From: Proteles cristata cristata
Taxonomy: Eukaryota > Chordata > Mammalia > Carnivora > Hyaenidae
Assembly: GCA_017311185.1 (NCBI GenBank)
Contig: JAESUZ010000334.1
Location: 769,501 to 833,500, forward strand
Direction of reading: 5' to 3'
DNA: 64,000 nt
The notes below the pieces were generated by a model. The model was not told where the DNA came from and ran no database searches. It was given only the letters and a program-made list of their open reading frames with translations. Within the stretch, counting starts at the first letter, position 1, and every line of letters starts with the position of its first letter. Positions 26,701-38,700 of the stretch are shown piece by piece. Made by a program: the position numbers and the translations under genes.

Positions 26701-29700
26701 GCTGTGGAGAGCCATAGAGAGAAGGAGACAGACTCTGAAGCAGGCTCCAGGCTCTGAGCTGTCAGCATGGAGCCCGACATGGGGCTCGAACTCACGAACT
26801 GTGAGATCAGGACCTGAGCCCAAGTCAGACATTAACTGACTGAGCCACCCAAGCCCCCCAACTCCCTCTTTTTATAGAGTGGAACATAATAAGCATGGAA
26901 CTCAGTAAATATGTGATGAATGAAAATTGAATTAAAATCTACCCCCTGACATTGACTGGCGCTAGTTTTATTCTCTGAACTTGACAATATACTTAAGTCA
27001 TTTTTCCATGTGATGTTATGCTGTCATATACTATCATGATTCTTTTCCCAGTTATCATTTAAGATACCCTACTGAACACTGTGCTACAGTGCATTCTGAA
27101 AATTATGTAACAGAATATTTTAAAAAATCAACTGTTTGTACTTGGGTACGTTATATACTTCCGTGTGTGTTATTATCAGTTGAAGTTTCCCAGCTTATAA
27201 GCCCATTTTGGTTCAAAGATATTTTAAGGTATAGTTCTACCAAATGGAGTAATTAAGAATTTTCTTAGTTGCTGAAGTTTTTAAAAAATCATTAAAAATT
27301 CAAGGTAATAATTTCAGGGAAAAACAAATCAAACGACAACGAGATACTACCTCACACCTGTCACAATGGCTAAAATCAACAACACAGGAAACAGCAGGTG
27401 CTGGCGAGGATGTGGAGAAGGGGGAGCCCTCGTGTACTGTTGGTGGGAAGGCAGACTGGTGCAGCCGCCTTGAACAGTGGAGAGGTTCCCCTGAAATTTA
27501 AAAATAAGCCTACCCCATGATCCAGCAATTGCGCCACTAGGTATTTACCCACAGAATACAAAAATACTGATTTGAAGGGACACAAGCCCTGTTCATAGCA
27601 GCAGCATCTACAAGAACTAAATTATGGAGAGAGCCCAGATGTCCATCAGCTGATGAACGGATAAGAAGATGGATCTATATACAATGGAATATTACTCAGC
27701 CGTAAGAAAAGAATGAAATCTTGCCATTTGCAACGATGTGGGCGAGCTAGAGTGTACTCTGCTAAGCGAGATAAGTCAGTCAGAGGAAGACAATACATGA
27801 TTTCACGCACGGAATTTAGGAAACGAAACAGATGAATACGAGGCAGGGGGAGAGACACTGTAAGAGAGAAACTTGAAACGAAAGAGCGCAATCTGAGGGT
27901 TGCCGGAGGGCTGGGGGTGGGGGATGGGCCTGAAGGAGGGCACTTGTGATGAGCACTGAGCGGTACGCAAAAGTGAGGAGTCCCCAAATTCTGTTGCTAA
28001 AACTAATATCACACTAGATGTTAACTAACTGGAACTTAAATGTAAAACTCGAAATAAACATAAATAATTTCAAATTTAACTGCCGTTCTTTGTTAGCAGT
28101 TATTTTGTAACTATTTTGATGGTAGGAAGATAGATTATTTAGTGCAGTAGCAGTATAAGTAGATGGAAAAAGTGATGAGATTCATACTGACTCAGTAGTT
28201 TGGCTCTTTGTCTCTAATAATATGAATAATATTTTGTTGTTGTTACTTTAACTGTCCTTCGTCTGTTAAAGACCACCCCTTTAGAAAGCCCTCCCACTTT
28301 ATTTCTGCCCCAGGAGCTTTGGGGTGCTTGCGACACAGTGATTTTCCAAAAGTAGTGTGTGTGGGAGGGCCACCCTCTTCTGTCAGCTCCATAAGAATTT
28401 TAAGATTCGCCCTCTTTTCTCCCCACTCCGTCATTTTTGTCCACTACCCGAATATACGAGAACTTTGAATTTTAAAATTGAGCGTATATAAGTAACATCT
28501 TAAAGGCAGTTCGTAATCATAGAGGCAGGTGGTCTTGGGCACGTCATATGTGTTTTCATGTACTTTCAGATCAGTTCTGCTCACATGGATTGGAGCAAGC
28601 AGATACCGGTGTCGAGGCTTCCCAGGCACGTTGATAAAGATTGTTTCCCATTCGGGAACCCCACATACTTAGATTCATTGATATGGTGGTCATTAAAGTT
28701 GCTGAGGGACCCACGGTGTCCCTTTCCGGATCACTGCTGTACGGACTTGTAACTTTAGGACCTTCTTACATACTCAAAGTAGAAGTTCATTAACAGATAA
28801 CAGAAGTTCAAACTAAAGCAGTCTTCACCAGCTTTCTGAAACAAACAAAAATCTTAAGGTGCATAAAAATGTAGATAAATAAGAAAGAATCCCTTGTGGC
28901 TGAAGTATAGATAGTACCCCAGAGAGCTGTGCATACGGCTGAGCCTTCCAAAAGCCAACTACTACTTTTACAAACTAATGGTAGATCTTTGAGGGAGCTG
29001 TGATTTAGGTAGACCTGCAGTTTAATGCCAGTTAAACCAGTAATTTCAACTTTGTTATGGTTTTTTTTTCCCTGAATAGGAACTAGGGAAATCCTCAACC
29101 CACCCGACTAAATTTTGTTTTTGATGGAAATATTTCCGCCTGTAAAATTTAATGGCCATGAATTTGATTGCAGAGTTTATTTACCAGAACCAGATCTGTC
29201 CCCTGAGAGGCAGTTTAAAACAATTCCATTAGAATCCGTTAACTAATCAAGATGATTGTCTTGGAACATTATAAAAAAGGACTTTTGTGAAAGTAAATTC
29301 AGATCTGGTCTGATATTTTGACATTCCTGCCCTTTACCACCCTCTCCCTAGAAGAGTCGGTAAACAGTTTAATCTTCTTATTGTCTTTGAAGCCCATGTT
29401 TATCACTGATTGAAGGTTTTTAAAGGTGAAACTGCTTTATTATGAGGTTATTTGGTAACCATTTTCCCCTCGCATAGGAGGCAAAACAGTCTGACTTTCA
29501 TCAAAAAGTGTTCCCATATCCAGTGGTTTTATGGAAAAGTATTTGAGTGTTTTTTTCTGAATAAGGAAAATCAAAACAATTTAAAAAATACTTTTCCCTA
29601 ACATGGGAGGTCTTTTGTTTTTTTAATGCTTATTTAGATTTGAGAGAGACAAAGAGACAGAGCACAAGTGGGGGAGAGACAGAGAGAAAGGGAGACAGAA

Positions 29701-32700
29701 TCTGAAGCAGGCTCCAGGCTCTGAGCTGTCAGCATAGAGCCCAAGCTGGGGCTTGAACTCACGAACTGTAAGATCATGACCTGAGCCCAAGTTGGACGCT
29801 TAACCGACTGAGCCACCCAGGCCCCCCCAGGACCCTTTAAGTCTTAGTACTTTTTGCACGTGGAATTCACAAACACATTCATATATTACATATGAATAGA
29901 TGTGTTTGTGAAATACGTGTTGAAAATAGTACTGCTTGGCAGGCAATATTCTAGTTACTGGAAATTCAGCATTTAGAACCGATGAAGTTCCTCCTCTCCC
30001 AAGAGGACAGTGTCTTGGGGGTTATATTCTAGAAAAGTGGCCATAGGGTGCTTTCTGTCTCCGAAAAGAGAGAAGGTCGCTGTCTTTGGTTCTACGCCCG
30101 CAAATGGCGGAGCTCTGCACTTGCTCTGTGAGCAATGCGACGCACGTAGCCTGGAGTGGAAAGTGCCCGCGCCGTCTCTCGAAGGGGCCCCTGACTTTCC
30201 CGGCTTGCTCAGGAGCTCACGCCAACCTGGCGTCCCTCCGTGTGTGCTTTTCGGCGTCCCAGCCTGCCGTCGATTCCAGCCCCCAGCTGTCTCCCCCGTG
30301 GACTCGGTGCGGTCTGCCCGTCACGTTACGCACGGGCTACGTGTGCCCATGTGCTCTGCTAGCTCTCCGCCCCGGCTAGAATCTGTAAACTCTCTGGGTC
30401 AGCGCGGTGCTTTATATGTAGTAGCATTTACTGTCTACATCGGTTGACTTCAAGCTACGGTCCTAAAATTGCTTAAAATCCTAGCAGTTTCTTTAAAAAG
30501 TGTTCTATGTTGAAATTTTTTTTAATGCCTTGCATTTCTTGAAAGTTTGTCTTTTATGGTTAGTGTCAAACCACTCAGAGCATCAAAACCCTTATTTTTT
30601 AAAAAATTGCATAGATTATGCTAATATGAAACTTCTTGGCAGTTCTCATAACTTTTATGCTCATTAAACATTGTTTTTGGTGTTGGGGAGCGCCATAGCC
30701 TTTTGGGTTTAGGGGGACACCTTACTGATCGGCACGATAATACCATGCCTGTATGGCCGTATCTAACATTTACTTTTTTTGGATTGAGGATGGTATTAGG
30801 CACTGTTTTTCCTTGTTACAGCTCTCTTCCACCTTTCCTTCCCTACAAAGTTTAAGCTAGGTTTAATAATTTCCATTACGATTTTTGTTTTTCTCCTGTT
30901 GAATTGAGAGCTATCAAAATACACAGGGAAGGAGTCATGGGAAGTTCCATTTTGTCAGCCCAGGGCCATTCTTCTGGAAGCCTGTGGTTCCACAGACACT
31001 GTCAGTAGCGTAGCCTGCTCAGTGAGGAGCGTTGTTTCATCTGGGATAAGCCTTGACCTCAGTGGGTGAGGCGTAGCGCTGGGAAAGATCTGTAACAACA
31101 GCCGAAAGGTAAAAAGCAGTCACAGCATTTTATGGAAGTAGTCGGATTACAGCCATGAATTATGAACTATTCATTTAGTATTAGTGGGTTATAAATTCTG
31201 TTCAACTTTTATTCCCCAGCCTGTCATTGGGATTAATTTGTGGGTCTTGGTGACCCATTTTAGGTTAAGGCTGAAGGATGCTATTTAGAGGATTTTAATT
31301 TTTTTTTTTTTAATATTTTTTTTTATTTATTTCTAGGAGAGAGAGAGAGACAGCGTGAGCTGGGGAGGGTCAGAGAGAGAGGGAGATACAGACTCTGAAA
31401 CAGGCTCCAGGCTCTGAGCTGGCAGTCAGCACAGAGCCCGACGCGGGGCTCGAACCCACGAACCGTGAGATCATGACCTAAGCGAAAGTCGGACGCTTAA
31501 CCGACTAAGCCACCCAGGCGCCCCTAGAGGATTTTAATTTTTAATGAATTAAATGAAGTGAACCCCACAAGAGCAACCATAATTACCAAGTAATTATTTG
31601 AGAACCCCTGAAAAGAAGGTGATTCTAGGGGCACCGGGGTGTCCCAGTCGGTTAAGCATCCGACTTCAGCTCCCGTCATCATCTCATGGTTCATGGGTTC
31701 AAGCCCCACATCGGGCTCTGCTCTGAGTGTGGGGCCTGCTTGGGGTTCTCTCTCTCCCTCTCTCTGCCCCTCCTCCGCTTACGCTATCTCTCTCTCAAAA
31801 TAAATAAATAGACTTCAAAAAAGAAAAGAAGGTGATTCCCATTTTAGACTTTTGTCTGTCATGAGTGGCAAACTTAAAAAAATAAATCTCTTATGCCAAA
31901 TACACTTTTATAGATTCTAGTACTCTTTTGAATGAAAGAGGTGATAAATGGATGGATGTTATCTTAAGTGCCTGAATTATTTATTTGTATTTTGATAGTG
32001 CTCATGTAAGAATGTTTATTAATATCTCTGCATCCCAGATTGAGATTTCTCCCTTACAAGCCTAAGTTTTTCCTACTTTATTCCCTTCCATTATTACACA
32101 TGTTGATTTTGCCTATTGTAGTTAGTTTTCAACACTTCTGATACAAACAAGGACTTTTAAATTTAAGAAAATCTAGTTGTGAAATAACTGCCTGTTAGTT
32201 GGTGTGGCGAGAATGTACACTTACTGACCTTTTCATTCACACTTGATAGGTCCTGGGTCCTGCTCCCAGGTGGTGTTCCTTCCTGGACAACCTGACAGAA
32301 GAATTAGAAGAGAATCCAGAAAGCACAGTGTACGATGACTACAAATTTGTCACCAAGAAAGACCTTGAAAATCTAGGTAAGAAATAAAATTATGATAAAA
32401 TATTTATACAGTTGTTGGAGAGGGGGGCGTTTTGAACGTCAGGGGCAGTAGCGTCCTGTTTATCTGAGTTTCCAAGTCTTCTCTTTCTGCCAAAGCAGAT
32501 GTTAAACATGTATATTGTCTAGTTTCTAATCTCTGCTTAGAGAAGGATCCAGGTAAATTCAACTTACTGAAGCTGTTTTGTATCTCAGGTGAGGAATAAT
32601 TTTCTTAAGCATACGAGTTATGTATAGAAAAAGTGTCAAGAAAGCAGTGATTTTTTTTTTCAAGTACTGTTTTGAGTAAAAGGTTTTGAAAATATCTTAG

Positions 32701-35700
32701 AGATGGCATGTAAGTGATTTCTGGCTCCCTTTTAAGTTTGCTTGTAGAAGACCTCATTTAAAACTTAGAAACCCGATTGAATCCTCAGATACATAGACCC
32801 TTAATAGTTACTTTATTTATTAAAAAAATTTTTTTTAATGTTTTGTTTATTTTTAAGAGAGAGAGAGACAGCATGAGCAGGGGAGGGTCAGAGAGAGGGA
32901 GACACAGAATCCGAAGACAGGATCCAGGGTCCGAGCTGTCAGCACAGAGCCCGACGCGGGCTTGAACCCACGAGCCGTGAGATCATGACCTGAGTCGAAG
33001 TCAGAGGCTCAACCGACTGAGCCACCCAGGCGCACCCCCACCCCCGTAATAGTTACTTTAGGCTTAAAGGTCATCGACCAAGAAATGTCTTTTATCAGTA
33101 GTAGCAGCACCTGTGTGGCTTGTCGTGTACCCGGTAATATTCTGCATGTTTACCTGCTCCTCTTAATCCTGCCACTCCGGGGGGTAGATACAGTTATGAT
33201 GCCATTTTGTAGACAAGGAAACTGAGGCCCAAGAAGGTGAAACTAACTTGCCAAAGACCTCAGCGATCGTGAACATGAGGGTTCAGCAGTATACCTAGAG
33301 TGCGTGGCCTTCACCTCGGCCATCCTGACCTTCGGAGGAGTGCATGTTTCTCAGCTGACTGGTACCACTTTGTGGGATACGGAGAGGAGATGCTGCTAAT
33401 CGAGTCGTGTCGGTGGAGAGAGGCTGCATAAGGGGTTTGCGTGGACAATGGACAAACCCAGAGGACCCATATTCTCTGTGAACCCAGGCCACTTAGTTGT
33501 ACAGGAGACAGACCGGGCACAGCACCAGTGAAGTGGTATAGAAAATAGAGTCGTGTCATAAATAAACTGGAAGTTCTTAAACTTTATTTTTAAGCTGTAT
33601 TTTTTTTTTAATTAGCCTCAAGCAGAAGGCTGGGGGTGGGGGCTGGGGGAGAGAGTGTGAGAGAGAGAATCTTAAGCAAGCTCCATACTCAGTGTAGAGC
33701 CTGATGTAGGACTCGATCCCACAACCCTGGGATCGTGACCTGAGCCAAAATCAAGAGTCAGACTCTTAACCAACTGAGCCACCGAGGAGTCCCTTACACT
33801 GTATTTCACAGCACAATTAATCCAGGCAGAGTTCATTTTCTGCCAGTTCCCACCAAAATAACTCTTTAAATGTTAATGTTTAAAGAGAAAAGACTTGTAG
33901 TCAGATTTGTAAAAATGATCCCTGAATGAACTATGGCGAAATAGGATTTTCCTGCTGATGTGCCTTCCTAAGCGTTTTCAGGGTCATTTTTATACTTGTG
34001 TCGCACTCACCTCCATTCTTACATTGGAGGGAAAAAGTCGTTGCTGTTTTGCAGTTTTTAAAAAGACTGCGTTTAGTTCATCTTGGGTGCCTGTTTAGTC
34101 TCTTTTTACTGTGTTCATTTTGGATGCCTGTTTAGTCTCTTTTTACTGTGTTTATTTTGGGTGAGGAAGGCGAAGGCAGTTATAAAGCATGGTATTTCCC
34201 AAAATGTGTTTCATGGAATATTGTGCCAGCATGCTGGGTGGGGCACATGGTAGCTGGCACCGTGGGCATCAGAGGAAGGTACACACCCAGATGTCCTGGG
34301 TACATGCCCCACCTCTTCTGCTTCGTATCCGAGTGACTTGGTCAGTGTGTTAACCCTGTCAAGCCTTGGCTTTCTCATCTGTAAAAAGAATAATGGAAAG
34401 AGTGTGCCCTTTCTACATTATCGTTTTGATAGCGTGCTTTGTGTTTGGAAATGATGGAAGGTAATACCCCCCCACCCCTGCCCCGACCCCGCTGCCACTG
34501 GCAGAATGGAAGTTGGCAAGTTACTGGTGATGCCAGTATTATTTATTTATTTATTTATTTTTACATTGAACTGATCCTTGGAATCCAAAACTCTGAGAAC
34601 CGCTAGTATTAGGATCTTTCTTTAGCACTCTTTCATAGTTCATAAAGACTTTTTTGTCACCTTTATGCTTAGTATGACATTTTAAATAAGTAAGAGGGAC
34701 ACTGCTTAAAGTAGATTAAATTCTCTCCATCGTTTTTGAAAATTAGTGGTTCTGGTCTCCAGAGTGAAATCTTATAATCAATCAGAAGTGAAATATTACT
34801 GTAATCCAAAAAACCTGTCTAATTTTCATCAAGATTTCATAAGGACCTGGGGCGCCTGGGTGGCTCAGTCAATTAAGCGTCTGACTTCAGCTCAGGTCAT
34901 GTTTTCATGGTTCATGAGTTTGAGCCCCACACCGGTTTCTATGCTGACAGCTCGGAGCCTGGAGCCTGGAGCCTGCTTCGGATTCTGTGTCTCCCTCTGT
35001 CTCTTCCCCTCCCCTGCTCTCTGTCTCTCTTTCAAACAAAAAAAAAAAAAAAAAGATTTCATAATGATCTCTTTCCAGGGCTCACGCATCTCATCGGGTC
35101 ACCATTTCTCCGGGCATATATGCATGGATTTTTCATGGATATAAGACTCTATCACAAGGTAAATAGGAAACTGCACTTACTTTAGGTGATTAATGAACCA
35201 TTTCTTCGTGCTTGCATTTTGCAAAACGTACTTGGTTTGTAAGAGAATCTGTCAGCATAATGGTCGTGGTGTATATGAAACATGCTATTAGATATGACTT
35301 GTATTTCTAAACTTTTTTTTTCCACTTTGAAAAGGTGAAATTGATGGTAAATCCATTTGCTTATGAAGAATACAGGAAAGATAAGATCCGACAGAAGATA
35401 GAAGAAACGCGTGCACAGAGAGTCCAGTTAAAGGTAGATACTGTGCTCACTATTGAGTTCACCAGAGAAAAGTACTTAGTTTTCATTTTGTGTGTTATTC
35501 CAGAGAAAACTGCCATCCATTTCTTCGTTTCCCCATTTTTAGTTCATGTCTTTTCCTAACATTTGTGGTATGTCTTCCTGGTCACGAGGGTGGATACCCC
35601 TTACAGTTTGATCCTAATGGATTCTGTGGTAAGGGTACTGTGGGAAAGAATGGCGGAGGGACTGAGACCCGCAGCCCTCCGGAGAGAGTGTGGAGGAGCT

Positions 35701-38700
35701 TTCCGAGGAGTTTCCAGAGTTTAGAGTGTTGAGGCTTTGATGATTCTCAATTCTGACACGTGGCAGGATCTTAGGCTGTCCACTTGGATCAGGATCATTA
35801 GACTAGGTCAGGAGTCCAACCGCCTGCTTATATTAATAGAGAGAATTTAATGTACAGAATTGTTAGCTGTTAGAGAACTGAAGCCCATTGATACTGATCT
35901 TGAATAAGGATATTGATCAGAGAGGCGGTAGTTGCAGGAAGCAGGTGGGGGCGGTGAGGGGGGGAGGCCACCAGGAAGGAGGAGGCACCCGGGAGCCATG
36001 CTGCTGGGGCCCCGGCCTCTCAGGAGCAGCCGGGGCGGGGCTAAAATGAGTCTGCTCCCGGGGGACAGGCTGGAACCCCAGGCTGTCCTGGATCCATCTG
36101 TTTGCTGCCTGGGGGAGGAATGCGGGCCCAGCAGCCGGCAGTCCAGGACGCTGGGGCCCTCCGCCTCCCAGCCTCCGCAGCCCCGCTCATTTCTCCCCGA
36201 TTGTGCAGGTAAGTGAACACACGGACACATGCGTGCGTACATGTACACACATGTGCATCAACACACGTATGTACGCACACTCAGTACCGAAGGCTGGTAC
36301 CTGGTTTTTCCTTTTTCCAGATTACTTGTTAAGTTTTTTAAGAGTGTCAGATGTGTGTGTGTTGGCAAGGAGGACACTGGGACATGGAGTACTTTTGTCC
36401 CCTTCTGTATTTTACAGGGGAACATAAGCTCTAAATGGGGAAGGACAATAAAGAGCTCACAGCAGCTGGAGTCCAGCTCCAGCAGGTCCAGGGGTCCCTG
36501 AAGGATGGACGGTGTTGGTGAGGGAGGAGTGAGAGAGGAGAGAGACCCGAGAGTCTTTCTGGTCACCAGGCAGCATCTCTGCTCTGACTGGGCCTCAACT
36601 TTATTTTATAATTGTTTGGGGGACGGCACAGAAGTGGTATTTGCCTTAGACAGTGATTTTTGATGACAAACTTCTGTAATACCTAAGAATTGCCCAGAAC
36701 ATAGATTTGTAGAAGACTCCTGCTTAACCTTTATCAATAGTGATTGAGGTAGGGGATTTAGATGCTTATCCTATGGGAAAGGAAGGGATTGACAATGTTT
36801 TTAGCATAAAAAGGGTGAACTTAGTTGTTTGTGAGCAGGGGTCAATAGCTTGTTTGCTTAAGGGGAAGTATTAAGAAAAACAGGTCTTTCAGGAAACACA
36901 ATGTTTGCTCCCATAATCACAAAAGAAGTTCCTCAATAGGTTCCTTTGCAGGGTGCAATCAGCATATTCAAGGCCAGAATAAGGCACTCCAATCCGGTCA
37001 CCAGATGCCTTGGGGGTCATCTTGGGGGGGGTCAGTGCTCCAAGCAGAAACAATTGGGTGGGGTGGATATCGGGTGCAACTTAACCCCATGGGGAGTTCT
37101 TTCTCACCCTTTGAGCTCACAACACACAGCTTTACGCTGAGAGCTGTCAGACTCACGGCCAGAACCCCCTAGGAGTCTGCCACTTCGGGAGCAGGGAGTG
37201 GTGCATTGGGCATTATTGGTAGCGTTTCAGGGTTCCCTGAACCCCAGCCAGAGGCTGCAGCGGCACGCCTGCGGGACCCCCTCGCCCCACCGCTGACACC
37301 CCAAACGCAGCTTCTCCCCATTGGTGACTCCACTCACAGGAGGGGCCGCAGGAGCGCACCGGGCGAGGGGCCCTGCACATGCTGTCCTGCTCTGGGGTCA
37401 GCGGGAGAACTAGATACCACCTGTTTGTGAGGTTACACTTGGCACAGAACTGTTAGCTTTTAAAGCGAAGATGTAGATATTTAGCACACCTTTTATTTTT
37501 TTCCTGCTGCTAGAAATTGCCAAAAGTTAACAAAGAGCTGGCACTTAAATTAATCGAGGAAGAGGAGGAGAAACAAAAATCTACCTGGAAAAAGAAAGTT
37601 AAGGTAAGATTTTATAAGTGGAGACATTGATTAACTTTCTATGTTTTCTTAGTAGTAACTTAAAATTATGTTTTTCCTTTAATCTTGAAAAATACATGTG
37701 GCTTTCTTCTTCCCCCTGCTTATTGGATAGTATATGCTCCATATGGGAAGTTTGGAAAATAGAAAAGAACGTAAAGAGTGTCACTTCTGTAATTCCACCC
37801 AAAGAAGGGCATCATTAAGATGCTAGTGAATTTCCTTCCTGTCTTATTTCTCTTAAAATTCTAGGCTATAGTAGTGAGATCACATGGTGTGTGTATTAAT
37901 CCTGGTTGTATAAAATAACCCAGGTGGTTTCCCATTTTATTAAAAGTTCTTTGTAAGTACTTTTGAGAGCTGCATACACTTTCCTAAGGGTGCACCATTT
38001 ACTTAATTCTTTTGCTGTTAAATATCTAAATTGTTCATTGTTTCTTTGTTCTGACTAGGTCTTTTTGTAATTCCAGAAGTAATTAATTTTTATTTAGATG
38101 CGGCATTATCAGGAGCACGCACGCTCCTGCGTAGCTGCCGCTCACCGTCCGTCACTAGTGTGAAAATGATTAGCCATGAACCTAGTGAGCATTAGTGCCC
38201 CGTGGAGCTGACATCAGGACGGGGAGAGTTTTCTAATTTTCCCAGATACACGGAGACTTCCTCAGCCTCTGCTCCGGCCGGGCAGGTGGATAGCTCCACC
38301 TTGGCCCTTCACTAGAATGAGCTGTAAGGGTTCCACCTCTCAGGAGCCTGCAGGACCGACTCTGGGAAAGGGCCCGGCCTTGGAACTCTGGACCAGCTGT
38401 GTTACGCTCTCGGGAGATTTTTGTTTGCTTGTTGATTCTTTCTCTGTTCTCTTGCTAGTTTTTAACGCGGTAAGTGAACATGAGATAAGCCAGCTCCTCG
38501 GGTGTTTACTTTTGTTCCAGTCCTTTTTGGTAATGCTGGCCGGCAGGCCGCAGCCCCAGGGTCTTATCGCTCTAGTTTCTTGCTCACCAGTTGGGTCATC
38601 CTGGGTGACCCTGGGCTTCCCTGGGGCATAGTTTTTTCTTCTGTAACCTGCAGCGATGGGGCGAGAGGGGGGCGTTCTTGGAGCGCTGTGGTTTCTCCAT

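Larger units (their letters stand above)
5747..32249 (+). other. NOL10 26.5-kb intron between exons A and B
   Basis: The phase-0 intron is bounded by gtaagt and ttgatag. 5747-9750 is GC-rich with one SINE and one L1 remnant. 9750-10440, 10640-11480 and 14030-15080 show no repeat or gene I recognise. 16250-18960 and 21140-23740 are largely unique sequence, AT-rich in places. 25560-26660 and 28080-29610 are repeat-poor and AT-rich. 30030-30390 is a small CpG-dense patch, and 30390-31285 shows nothing recognisable. The remainder is listed separately as SINE, L1, L2, MIR and hAT copies. Confidence 0.8.
32377..35078 (+). other. NOL10 intron between exons B and C
   Basis: The phase-1 intron contains two minus-strand CAN-SINEs, one plus-strand CAN-SINE abutting the 3' splice site, MIR remnants, an ATTT microsatellite and a 37-bp tandem duplication. 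No other exon is seen. Confidence 0.8.
35434..37513 (+). other. NOL10 intron between exons D and E
   Basis: The phase-0 intron includes a GC-rich patch (35930-36210) ending in a strong donor-like CAGGTAAGT at 36206-36214. A possible antisense LTR remnant follows (about 36510-37440). No matching acceptor with a good pyrimidine tract is apparent for the donor-like site. Confidence 0.7.

Noticed and set aside
27318..28075. L1 ORF2 coding region
   Set aside because: Only the last part of ORF2 and the 3' UTR, with stops in frame; no functional element.
35335..35559. Open frame starting ttgATG within exon D read as a stand-alone gene
   Set aside because: It is simply exon D of NOL10 running past its donor into the intron.
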